Shown here piece by piece: positions 8,633-16,572 of a stretch of 64,000 bases of DNA. The position numbers and the translations under genes are program-made. The first letter of the stretch is position 1. The number at the start of each line of letters is the position of its first letter. Under the pieces are notes generated by a model that saw nothing but the letters and a program-made list of their open reading frames with translations, was not told the DNA's origin and ran no database searches. This stretch comes from Bacteroidia bacterium (GTDB lineage: Bacteria > Bacteroidota > Bacteroidia > 2-12-FULL-35-15), in the NCBI GenBank assembly GCA_030654175.1, contig JAURXZ010000035.1:434001-498000 (forward strand). Direction: 5' to 3'.

Positions 8633-9207
8633 TATCGCTTTGTTTACGCTGTATTCAGAACTTACAGCAACATAAATACATCCTTTGAAAACACCTCCTG
8701 AATTGGGCAATAGTTATCCGCTCAGGCAGATAAAGCCCAATAGACTTGGATGTTTCAAATAAATAGTGCATACTCTAATAGCCCCACAATTCAACAACTG
8801 TTATGAGTCATTAATTGGCGGACATTGCCTTAAACAGCTAGATTTATTACTTATTGGATTTCCCCTCATCATCGGGAGCGAAAGTAGGACGGAGGTTTGA
8901 GAGGCTTTCCGAAAACCCCACAACCGATAGGTTCTGCGAAGTGAAATCTTTCGATATATGTTACAGATGCAGAATGATTGTTTTAGCACGCTAAAAAGAA
9001 CTGATCCTTATTGTCGAGTAAAATCGCTTTACCTAAAACTTAAAACAGAAATCAAAAATACAATGGCGAAGTAATGGTGTTGTCATGTTGTCTAGCATGA
9101 TGTATATCATGTGTATGTGATGGAGAATTGATGTAAAGTGATGCGGTGCGATGACGTATGTGATGAGTATCTAATCCTAAAATCACTATACAGTTTGGGG
9201 AGTTTGA
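8633..9207. other. Gene-free stretch with GATG-rich tract
   Basis: No convincing ORF on either strand. 9073-9172 is unusually rich in TGATG/GATGT steps. 8860-8960 is less AT-rich and may hold a structured RNA, but I could not fold it into a known family. If the serine recombinase is active, its phage-side attachment sequence would normally lie close to it, so this stretch or 6876-6925 should contain it. Confidence 0.4.
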
Positions 9208-9405
9208 TTAATCTCCAGGCAATCCAAGCTTATCAAAAATATAACGCACCTGTTTCATGTTATAATATCGTCCATGTCTTTTTCCAATTGCTTTTTCAAA
9301 AGGTTGCAACCATGTGGTCATAGATCGTACTCCTATTTTGTATAAACTTGCTAATTCTTGTTTCGAATAAGGTTTAATTTCAATTTTTTCTTGTTCTGCC
9401 ATCAT
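9208..9405 (-). CDS. Small helix-turn-helix protein (excisionase/MerR-like)
   Basis: About 65 residues. The core KPYSKQELASLYKIGVRSMTTWL is a winged-helix HTH of the HTH_17/excisionase type, followed by GRYYNMKQVRYIFDKLGLPG. It is clearly related to the protein at 37197, which shows the same YSxxEixxLYxV ... YYxxxQVxxIxDKLGxPG pattern. It lies 80 bp downstream of the RteC-domain gene on the same strand. It may be a DNA-binding regulator or recombination directionality factor of a mobile element. ATG 9405 or 9402 is preferred; a longer start at 9426 is possible. Confidence 0.65.
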   Translation of the reverse strand: MMAEQEKIEIKPYSKQELASLYKIGVRSMTTWLQPFEKAIGKRHGRYYNMKQVRYIFDKLGLPGD

Positions 9406-9505
9406 TTCAAATTTTGTGGGTGGCAAAAATGGAGTATTTGTTTGTTTTAATTTCAGAAGGTAAGCAGAAGTCTGTTATTTTTTTATTTAAATAATCACAA
9501 CCGCT

Positions 9506-10357
9506 TTATTTGGCGTCTTCATCAGCGTTATCCATCCTTTGCAAAAGGGAATCGCGGAGGCTATCTAAAAATTTAGTTCTTGTTCCTTTCCGCATTCTTA
9601 ATTCTAAAAAAGTACGGTGATATTGACCTAACTCAATATTAAAAGCCTTTTCCAAAGCGACAGCAATCTGGCGCAGTTCCGCTTTTCCATAGTTTAATGT
9701 TGGTTCAGAATGTAAAGCGTATAATAATTCAATTAGTGCAACCTTTGGAGCTGTCCATAAAACATCAGACTTCTGACTGACTTCTGATTTTTGCTTGGGA
9801 GCTTTTCTTTCAAGTTCCATTATCCCATCTTCGAGATAAACCTGCAATAAATCATTAGCTAATATCATCGAAATTTTATAGTCATGACTGGTGCTAAATT
9901 TGGGATCTGTTTCAAAATAAAATGTTTCGAGCGAAAGCCGAATATCGTGTTTTCCTCGTACAAAATATTTATGGTCAAGATAATTACATCCCGTACGATA
10001 GTATTTATAAAAATCAAGGTTGCTATCAAAATAGTGCTTTAATTTATCAAGCTCATTTTGGAGGTATTTTTTTATAACCTTATATCCGCCACTAGGTTTT
10101 CTCGTTTCAATGTTATAAATCGAGATATGGTAAAATAATTTACTACAAAATGTTGGCTTTAACTCTTTAAAAAAAAATATTTCTTCCGCTATGCTTTTGA
10201 ATTTATATTTTACGATAAATTGTTTTAAGTTTTTTAAATTATTCTGGACAACTTGAAATGACAACTCAGCACTTGAAAGCGGATTATCAGTTTCAAGTGC
10301 AATATATTTTAATTGTTCTTCTAATTCTAAAAGAAGCGCTTTACAGTGGTCGTTCAC
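9506..10357 (-). CDS. RteC-domain protein
   Basis: 283 residues with the RteC signature pattern: FKSIAEEIFFFKELKPTFCSKLFYHISIYNIE, then FYKYYRTGCNYLDHKYFVRGK, and a C-terminal helical domain (VALIELLYALHSEPTLNYGKAELRQIA, FLELRMRKGTRTKFLDSLRDSL). RteC is best known from CTnDOT-type conjugative transposons, where it controls excision. Here it is flanked by an HTH gene (9208) and an unknown gene (10361), all on the minus strand. No conjugation genes are present in the window, so it probably marks a non-self-transmissible or decayed element. Confidence 0.85.
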   Translation of the reverse strand: MNDHCKALLLELEEQLKYIALETDNPLSSAELSFQVVQNNLKNLKQFIVKYKFKSIAEEIFFFKELKPTFCSKLFYHISIYNIETRKPSGGYKVIKKYLQNELDKLKHYFDSNLDFYKYYRTGCNYLDHKYFVRGKHDIRLSLETFYFETDPKFSTSHDYKISMILANDLLQVYLEDGIMELERKAPKQKSEVSQKSDVLWTAPKVALIELLYALHSEPTLNYGKAELRQIAVALEKAFNIELGQYHRTFLELRMRKGTRTKFLDSLRDSLLQRMDNADEDAK

Positions 10358-10360
10358 AAA

Positions 10361-10642
10361 TCACAATATGTTTAAAAAAATCTTAGCAGGGAAAATGCGG
10401 ATTAGTTTATCTAAATTCATTTTATAAATCCTTCCTGTTTGCGAATCTTCCAAATTCGCCCAAATTTCATACCATGCCCTTTCAATATTTGTTTCAAAAT
10501 AGACTTTAGCGGCTCCAAAACTTTTAACAACAAAAGGAATTTCCTGCATTGGATTTTTTGAATGTGGATTCTTTAATAAAATTGTCTTATTTAAAAGGTA
10601 ATTACCTTTTACTATCAATTTATTTGCTTCATGCTTTTTCAT
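10361..10642 (-). CDS. Hypothetical protein next to RteC gene
   Basis: 93 residues, not recognised. It is basic and beta-rich (VKGNYLLNKTILLKNPHSKN, IPFVVKSFGAAKVYFETNIERAWYEIWANLED). Its stop is 3 bp before the RteC start, so it is co-transcribed with it. It begins 38 bp after the PAP2 gene stop and so could also be the tail of the lipid operon. No function is proposed. Confidence 0.5.
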   Translation of the reverse strand: MKKHEANKLIVKGNYLLNKTILLKNPHSKNPMQEIPFVVKSFGAAKVYFETNIERAWYEIWANLEDSQTGRIYKMNLDKLIRIFPAKIFLNIL

Positions 10643-10679
10643 TTTTATTTATTTTATAATTAATTCTCTAAAAGTTTCT

Positions 10680-11606
10680 TTAGCTTATTACACTTTCGTA
10701 GCTAAACAAAAAGTTTCTCATATAAGAATTTTTTATTATGGCATAATTGAAAATAATTAAACCCGTAATGGCGCATGTAATTCCCATTAATACATCCAAA
10801 GTATAATGATGTCCGGAATAAATCGCAGAAAACCATATTCCGATCATAAAAAAAGCAAAGAAATAATTGATAATACCCATTTTATTTTTTAAACCAAAAA
10901 AGAGAACTACTACAGGATATGCCGAATGAAGCGAGGGCATTGCGGCAAAAACATTTGAGCTTTTAGAATATAAAGCTCCGAACATATTTATTCCAAAGTA
11001 ATTATCAAATCTCGATAGTCCGGCAGTGTTTCCTAAAGTATTAAAATGAACATCAAATCCGTATTTTTGGACATACCAAGGTGGCGCAGCAGGAAAAATA
11101 TAATATACTATAAAGCCGATTATATTAACAAATAAAAAGGCTAATGAAAATTTAAGAAATTGTGTCTTATTTTTGCGAAATAAGTAAAAAGCAAAAATAA
11201 GTGGTATTGGCATCCAATTAATATAAAATAAGCCGGACGCTATATCTAAAAAAGTTTTTGAATGTTTTTGCGCGAATTCATTTGGGGTTAGTATGGTATT
11301 ATTATCGGAAATTCCAAAAATGGACTTTTCTTTTAAATATAAATCCTTAATATGAATTGTATTAAATTGATAATTAGGGAACGCCTTCATGCTATCAAAA
11401 ATTATCCAAAACACAATAAATATGGAAAAGCCTAATATGAATTTTCGTGTACTTACTGAAAAGTAATACATGAAATTAAATAATCCAGCTAGAAATAACT
11501 GATCCGTTTTAAATCCAATTAAAATGAATGAAAGAAGCAAATAACTTAATGTTATTGATGTTACAATTAGTATGTTTCTCAGCGGAACTTTGTTAATTTT
11601 TATCAT
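10680..11606 (-). CDS. PAP2-superfamily, Aur1-like inositol phosphorylceramide synthase candidate
   Basis: 308 residues with about six membrane segments. The block YYIFPAAPPWYVQKYG near residue 175 is the hallmark that joins fungal Aur1-type enzymes to the PAP2_3 family. The catalytic C2 motif is AAMPSLHSAYP and the C3 motif is YSGHHYTLDVLMG, giving the two histidines and the aspartate of the lipid phosphatase/phosphotransferase site. It is the last gene of the inositol/sphingolipid run. It probably moves phosphoinositol onto ceramide, or dephosphorylates the phosphatidylinositol-phosphate intermediate. Sequence alone cannot separate these two roles. Confidence 0.78.
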   Translation of the reverse strand: MIKINKVPLRNILIVTSITLSYLLLSFILIGFKTDQLFLAGLFNFMYYFSVSTRKFILGFSIFIVFWIIFDSMKAFPNYQFNTIHIKDLYLKEKSIFGISDNNTILTPNEFAQKHSKTFLDIASGLFYINWMPIPLIFAFYLFRKNKTQFLKFSLAFLFVNIIGFIVYYIFPAAPPWYVQKYGFDVHFNTLGNTAGLSRFDNYFGINMFGALYSKSSNVFAAMPSLHSAYPVVVLFFGLKNKMGIINYFFAFFMIGIWFSAIYSGHHYTLDVLMGITCAITGLIIFNYAIIKNSYMRNFLFSYESVIS

Positions 11607-11613
11607 ATTTTTA

Positions 11614-12210
11614 TCATGGTTTAAATCTTTCCGAAACTATCTTTCCCGTTGTAATATCATTTCCTGTTAACTCAACATATACCACATTGGGGCTCCAAAA
11701 AGAACCACCATCGGTTTTAAAAAAAATCTTCTTTAAAAGAGATATTTTGTCGTTTATTTTTACGAATGCGTGATACCTAGTTCCTTTTGTATTCATTAAA
11801 TAAATGTCTGTTTTTTTATATGAAACGATATTTAATTTAAACCATTTTTTTTCTTTATCGAAAGCACTCACGTTAACACCGTACGCAAAACTCTTTTGTA
11901 TACCTGATAATGGTAATATTTCGCCATTGTCAGCGTAACGAATCCAATAAATCTTAACAGGATCTTTTTCGTTAATTGTACTATCTTTATTATAGTTTAC
12001 TTCATAAACAATTGTATTGATATTATGAGTTCGCTGTATATAGAAAAGCATATTTTTATTGAACGGTGGGGTAGGAAATGTGTCTTGTGGATTCACTTGC
12101 TTAATGCTCTTCAAAACAACGGGCATAGAGGAATTAACTAAAGATGCATTCAGTAAAAAAAACAATGGCAATAGAAATACTACTATATATTTTGTATTAA
12201 AAAATCGCAT
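11614..12210 (-). CDS. DUF4833-like secreted protein
   Basis: About 198 residues from ATG 12210. A hydrophobic N-terminal signal (YIVVFLLPLFFLLNASLVNS) precedes a beta-rich domain with KNMLFYIQRTHNINTIVYEVNY, DPVKIYWIRYADNGEI and PNVVYVELTG. This matches my memory of the DUF4833 family of Bacteroidota. It lies 8 bp upstream of the PAP2 gene and 11 bp after the small lipoprotein, so it belongs to the lipid operon. A periplasmic lipid-binding or handling role is inferred only from context. The longer start at 12237 would overlap the upstream gene. Confidence 0.6.
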   Translation of the reverse strand: MRFFNTKYIVVFLLPLFFLLNASLVNSSMPVVLKSIKQVNPQDTFPTPPFNKNMLFYIQRTHNINTIVYEVNYNKDSTINEKDPVKIYWIRYADNGEILPLSGIQKSFAYGVNVSAFDKEKKWFKLNIVSYKKTDIYLMNTKGTRYHAFVKINDKISLLKKIFFKTDGGSFWSPNVVYVELTGNDITTGKIVSERFKP

Positions 12211-12221
12211 AGTTGATGTTA

Positions 12222-12449
12222 TTATTTTAAATGACAATTTGTTAAGCTATCAGAGTTATAAGATTGGCACGTTTTATCGTATCCTTTACTTCCTAATTTG
12301 GTAGTTTTTACACTATCCACATTTGTATTGTTACCACTTTTTAATACTGAACATACGCATACATACTGTTTATTACATGAAAAATTCAGACAGGAAGATA
12401 TTAGTATTGTAAACACCAAAATTTTATCTGTTTTTTTTAACCCAATCAT
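12222..12449 (-). CDS. Small lipoprotein in the inositol/sphingolipid operon
   Basis: 75 residues. ILVFTILISSCLNFSCNKQYVC is a lipoprotein signal with a lipobox ending at Cys. The mature part is short and Cys-rich (NKQYVCVCSVL ... DKTCQSYNSDSLTNCHLK), suggesting disulfides in the periplasm. It is tightly packed between the CDP-alcohol phosphatidyltransferase and the DUF4833-like gene. The function is unknown. Confidence 0.65.
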   Translation of the reverse strand: MIGLKKTDKILVFTILISSCLNFSCNKQYVCVCSVLKSGNNTNVDSVKTTKLGSKGYDKTCQSYNSDSLTNCHLK

Positions 12450-12460
12450 TTTTTATATGT

Positions 12461-13156
12461 TTATAATTTTTCTAATGCCTTTTTACAGTCCAATAATCTT
12501 TTTGTAGCCGTTATATTTGATAAAACAGCCACAATAGTTATGGGAATTGTAAATATTGAGATACTTTCAAAAACATGTATAGATATTCCTGAAATAAATA
12601 ATTTATAGTCCCCGCCAATAAAAGAAGAAATTATTCCACATAACAATGCGGATAATCCAATTGTTACTATGCGCTCAGGTCTTTGCATTAAACCTCCTTT
12701 ACACTCAATTCCAAGCCCTTCTGCTCTTGCTCTTGTATAGCTTACCATCATAGATCCTATTAATGCAATGAAAGCAAATAATGAACTCAGGAAATAATGA
12801 TGTGCCACTAAATAATAGCAAATACCTAAAAACATAACCAACTCACTATATCTATCCAGTACCGAATCGAAAAATGCCCCAAACTTTGTCGACATATTAC
12901 CTAACCTTGCTACCTGCCCATCGAGCATATCAAACAATCCTGCGAATAAAATTAATCCACCGCCCCATCCAATGTAAGACAAATCGCCTCTATTTCCTTC
13001 TTCAGCCCCTACAATAAAAATAATTGCTACACCAATATTTAATAAAAAACCAATTATTGTAACTGTATTTGGGGTAAATCCAATTTTAATTAAAAATCTT
13101 ACAAACGGATTAATAATTATATAAATTCCTTGTTGTAACTTATCTCTTAACGTCAT
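12461..13156 (-). CDS. CDP-alcohol phosphatidyltransferase (probable phosphatidylinositol-phosphate synthase)
   Basis: 231 residues, polytopic. The defining motif is DMLDGQVARLGNMSTKFGAF followed by FDSVLDR, which fits D-G-x2-A-R-x8-G-x3-D-x3-D exactly. IGFTPNTVTIIGFLLNIG is the usual N-terminal segment. The enzyme would join CDP-diacylglycerol and an alcohol. With myo-inositol-phosphate synthase encoded four genes upstream, the likely acceptor is inositol-3-phosphate, giving phosphatidylinositol phosphate. Phosphatidylglycerol or archaetidyl-type acceptors cannot be excluded by motif alone. It acts in the inner membrane. Confidence 0.85.
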   Translation of the reverse strand: MTLRDKLQQGIYIIINPFVRFLIKIGFTPNTVTIIGFLLNIGVAIIFIVGAEEGNRGDLSYIGWGGGLILFAGLFDMLDGQVARLGNMSTKFGAFFDSVLDRYSELVMFLGICYYLVAHHYFLSSLFAFIALIGSMMVSYTRARAEGLGIECKGGLMQRPERIVTIGLSALLCGIISSFIGGDYKLFISGISIHVFESISIFTIPITIVAVLSNITATKRLLDCKKALEKL

Positions 13157-13197
13157 CTATTTACTATTACTTTGAATTAATAATTTTTATTATCTAT

Positions 13198-15756
13198 TTA
13201 AAAATCAAATTTAAATCTTACTCTAATTCCCAACTGTGAAATATTAGGATGATTGAGGTATGTAAACCGTTTTACTAAATCGACTCTGAAAAATTTAAAG
13301 ATATTTGCAATTGCTACACTCCCTTCTACATAAGGCTTTTCGGATAAACTATAAGTAATTGGAATGCCTTCTGGAGTTATGGGAAATTTTAATAATCCAG
13401 AATTATTAACAGGATTATTATTCGAATTTATGCTACCATACAAAACTTTTAAGGTTACAGCTTCACGCCATTTTAGTTTTTTAAACAATGGGATTTTATT
13501 AAAGAAGAATCCATTAAAGGAATGGTCTATATTTATACTAGCATACTGGTCACTTACGAATTCAAGAAAATTCATTAAGTTATATGACTGAAGTTGATAG
13601 GCATAGGTTTGATTTGCACGATGTATGTCTAGTAAAGGGAAAGGAACCTTTCCAAATATTTTGCCGCCTTCTAAAACTACATCTGTATAACCTAGCTGAG
13701 AAAAGTAAAATCGTTTATAAATATTTAATGAAATATTTTGATAATCATATTCGCCACCTAACAGGCCTTTAATCCCTTGAACATAGCGCAAGGTGAATAT
13801 TGGGTTTTTAAAAGATATAGGGATTCTATAAGTTTTCCCTTGATAGAATTTTTCGTTGGGAGCCCAACGAAGTGTTAACGAAACTTCTGAAGTTTGAATG
13901 TTCTTTATATCAAACGAGTCATTGACATAATCTGTACGATTGTAATGCAAGCCACCTGCTGCCTTTTGAATCCAATTTTTGTACCCTAGTGTGAAAGAAA
14001 AGTGATTTTTGAATTCGTTGAGATATTCTAAATTAAAAATATCATTATAAAGCCATTTATCATTTGTTCCTCGCTTAAAAGAAAGCAAAATGTTATCTTC
14101 TTGAACAAATTGCAGTTCTTGTCCTGGAATCTTAGTCTCTCTTTGGTAACTCGCTTTCAATGATCTTACCGGGAATTCAAAAATACTTCTTTTGGTAAAA
14201 GAATAAGTTGCGCCAATGTAATACTTCCACTTTTCATCTTTAAAACCATAAGCTCCATATCCTTCAAACACAATTTTCTTACTGAAAGCATTTGTTGTTC
14301 TCCCTCCAAATCTTAATCTAAAGCCTTCTACAGGATTAAAACTATAAAATGTGCTTAAGGGGCCCATATCAAAATAGGGAGTAATGGTTTTATATCCTGC
14401 AAAAAGTAAAACTAAAACATCCATTGAACGTTTAAACGCTGGGATTTTCTTTACACTATCAATAGTTGCATAAACACCTTTCTCAGATTTAGATAATTGT
14501 GAGTGCCTATTATTTATCCAATATTGGTCATTCAATATTCCAGCACTATCAGAAACAACAACGGGGTCACCGGAGTAATCTTGGTCAGGCCGAGATTGGT
14601 TTAATTTAAAATCTTTATATGAAACTGTCCTCTGACCAAATATTCCCATTTTCCCTTTGGACAATCCAAAATCTGCCGACAATTCCTCGCTTACAACGGT
14701 ATAACCTTGGTCTCCATTTTTTTCAAAATTTTGTACAAATTTTAACTCCTTTACCCAATTAAGGTTTATGTCTTTATTTACACTCATATCAATATTGGCA
14801 ACAGCATAACTACTATCGAGAGTTATTAGCATGTGTCCTTGAAATAAAAAATCTGAATGATTTCTTGGCACAAAGGCGAGTCGGATAAATTTGTTATTAT
14901 TTTCAGTAATTGTATCAACAATAAAAAATTTATAAAAAGTAGGTGAAAGATTGGCAATAGGGCTTATAAATTGATTGGTTAAAAGGGTAATGTTATTATC
15001 ATAAATATTAATATCCTGATACAAATACTTCATATAAGCATCTATGCCTTGATTATCTACATACCCCTCAAAAGCGACTGTTTTATTAGCCTTCACAATT
15101 TCCTTAGTTGTTTTTGGCGATTTTCTATACCATACGTTCGAAAGCGATTCCTTTAAATAAACAGGCAACACAGGCTTCCCTTCCAGTTTTGTTGTATCTA
15201 AATTTTCAAAAACAAATTGAAATTTTTTAAATGCTTTTCTATTTTTAAATTTATCGGTAACATTACTTAAGGCAAATTGGACTTTTTCATATTTTTCATA
15301 TTCATAATAATCAAAGCCCTCTTTTCTATTTTCTGATTTATGATCAATTACTTTTCTAATTAGTTCAACGGCAGGATTATCTTTGTTTCTATATTTTGAC
15401 TTTTGCCCCTTAACTGTGACTTCATCTAATTGTTTTGCTTCTGGTTGAAGTTTAAAATTGATTGATTGTTCTTTTCCCAAAACGACCTCTTTACTCATTG
15501 GCTTATAGCCTAAAGACAATACTTTTAATTTAGTGTAATTTTTATCTGATTGTATTTTATAATGGCCTGTAGCATCAGTTGTTGTTCCAATACTTGATTC
15601 ATCAAAAAAGACAGTGGCAAAAGAGAGGGGTTCTGATGTTTTCGCATCAGTTACAATACCTGAAATGATTGTGTTTTGAGAAAACAAAGTTTGCCCACAC
15701 AATATTAAAAACAAAAGACTAACGAGTATGTGGTTTTTCTGAAGTGACAAAGACAT
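13198..15756 (-). CDS. DUF5686 outer-membrane beta-barrel with carboxypeptidase-regulatory-like domain
   Basis: About 852 residues from ATG 15756. A signal peptide (ILVSLLFLILCGQTLFSQ) is followed by a CarboxypepD_reg-like domain (ISGIVTDAKTSEPLSFATVFF). Then comes the DUF5686 region (DYYEYEKYEKVQFALSNVTDKF, LPVYLKESLSNVWYRKSPKTTKEI) and a long beta-barrel-like C-terminus ending in IRVRFKFDF, a typical outer-membrane terminal strand. The start overlaps the GtrA gene by 38 bp. As the only outer-membrane barrel in the lipid operon it may help place or move the product lipid at the outer membrane; that is inference. Confidence 0.78.
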   Translation of the reverse strand: MSLSLQKNHILVSLLFLILCGQTLFSQNTIISGIVTDAKTSEPLSFATVFFDESSIGTTTDATGHYKIQSDKNYTKLKVLSLGYKPMSKEVVLGKEQSINFKLQPEAKQLDEVTVKGQKSKYRNKDNPAVELIRKVIDHKSENRKEGFDYYEYEKYEKVQFALSNVTDKFKNRKAFKKFQFVFENLDTTKLEGKPVLPVYLKESLSNVWYRKSPKTTKEIVKANKTVAFEGYVDNQGIDAYMKYLYQDINIYDNNITLLTNQFISPIANLSPTFYKFFIVDTITENNNKFIRLAFVPRNHSDFLFQGHMLITLDSSYAVANIDMSVNKDINLNWVKELKFVQNFEKNGDQGYTVVSEELSADFGLSKGKMGIFGQRTVSYKDFKLNQSRPDQDYSGDPVVVSDSAGILNDQYWINNRHSQLSKSEKGVYATIDSVKKIPAFKRSMDVLVLLFAGYKTITPYFDMGPLSTFYSFNPVEGFRLRFGGRTTNAFSKKIVFEGYGAYGFKDEKWKYYIGATYSFTKRSIFEFPVRSLKASYQRETKIPGQELQFVQEDNILLSFKRGTNDKWLYNDIFNLEYLNEFKNHFSFTLGYKNWIQKAAGGLHYNRTDYVNDSFDIKNIQTSEVSLTLRWAPNEKFYQGKTYRIPISFKNPIFTLRYVQGIKGLLGGEYDYQNISLNIYKRFYFSQLGYTDVVLEGGKIFGKVPFPLLDIHRANQTYAYQLQSYNLMNFLEFVSDQYASINIDHSFNGFFFNKIPLFKKLKWREAVTLKVLYGSINSNNNPVNNSGLLKFPITPEGIPITYSLSEKPYVEGSVAIANIFKFFRVDLVKRFTYLNHPNISQLGIRVRFKFDF

Positions 15757-16117
15757 ATTTTTTTTGTAGTGTATAATTAAACCAAATTCCAACAATTAGG
15801 GAAGCGATAATTTTGGAAAATAAATACGGTAAATTGAAAATCTTTAGTATTAAAGCGCTTCCGAAAACATTTAAGAAGACGCTTCCAATCCATACTAATA
15901 AATATTTTACTCCCTGTTTTTTCAAATCTTTATTGTCTTTCATTTTAAATGACCAATATTTATTTATGATAAAATTTGTTGTCGCTCCGGCAATGGCACC
16001 AATACTTGTTGCCATTAAATAATTACATTTTGCTAACTCAACTATGGTGACAGTAAACCCAAAGTCAACCATAGTTGCGCCCAAGGAAGATAGTTGAGTT
16101 CGCAAAAATATTTTCAT
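15719..16117 (-). CDS. GtrA-like membrane protein
   Basis: 132 residues with four membrane segments (GATMVDFGFTVTIVELAKC, SIGAIAGATTNFIINKYWSF, YLLVWIGSVFLNVFGSALIL, IIASLIVGIWFNYTLQKKYVF). GATTNFIINKYWSF and the C-terminal FNYxxQKKYVF are GtrA/DPMS landmarks. GtrA proteins help flip lipid-linked sugars or polyols. In this operon it may flip an inositol-containing lipid. It overlaps pgpA by 4 bp and the DUF5686 gene by 38 bp. Confidence 0.85.
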   Translation of the reverse strand: MKIFLRTQLSSLGATMVDFGFTVTIVELAKCNYLMATSIGAIAGATTNFIINKYWSFKMKDNKDLKKQGVKYLLVWIGSVFLNVFGSALILKIFNLPYLFSKIIASLIVGIWFNYTLQKKYVFVTSEKPHTR

Positions 16118-16572
16118 TTAATAATATTTGTAATAATCAAAATTTGAATAATAATATTGCTATAAATTCCGGCAACTAAATCATCAACCATAACCCCCCA
16201 GCCATTTTTAAGTTTTTCTGTTTTTCTAATTCCTAAAGGTTTGACTATGTCAAAAAACCTAAATAAAACAAACGCACTAATAATTGTTATAAAATTGATT
16301 GGGAGAAAGAGCAAAGAAACAGTCATTCCTAGTACTTCATCAATGACTATTTTATTGCTATCCTTCCCCCAACTTCTTTCAGCTTTATTTGAAACGATTA
16401 CCCCAATTACAAAGAGTATAAGATTTAAAAATAGGAACCGGATATTTGAATGTAAATGGAAGGTTACATACAAATAAATCAAACCACACGTTATTAACGA
16501 GGCAACTGTTCCGGCTCCCTTTTTTATAAAACCAATTCCAAAAAATGATGCTATTATTTTATACAAAGTCAT
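16114..16572 (-). CDS. pgpA: Phosphatidylglycerophosphatase A family protein
   Basis: 152 residues, polytopic. GIGFIKKGAGTVASLI, NKIVIDEVLGMTV and FRFFDIVKPLGIRKTEKLKNGWGVMVDDLVAGIYSN are the three conserved PgpA blocks. Placed directly between inositol-phosphate synthase and GtrA, it is a candidate phosphatase for phosphatidylinositol-phosphate rather than, or as well as, phosphatidylglycerophosphate. The start follows the upstream stop by one base. Confidence 0.85.
   Translation of the reverse strand: MTLYKIIASFFGIGFIKKGAGTVASLITCGLIYLYVTFHLHSNIRFLFLNLILFVIGVIVSNKAERSWGKDSNKIVIDEVLGMTVSLLFLPINFITIISAFVLFRFFDIVKPLGIRKTEKLKNGWGVMVDDLVAGIYSNIIIQILIITNIIK

Noticed and set aside
8801..8989. 62-codon minus-strand ORF before the small recombinase-partner gene
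   Set aside because: Its protein composition is rich in Arg and Ser with no motif. It is probably chance in a less AT-rich, possibly structured stretch.
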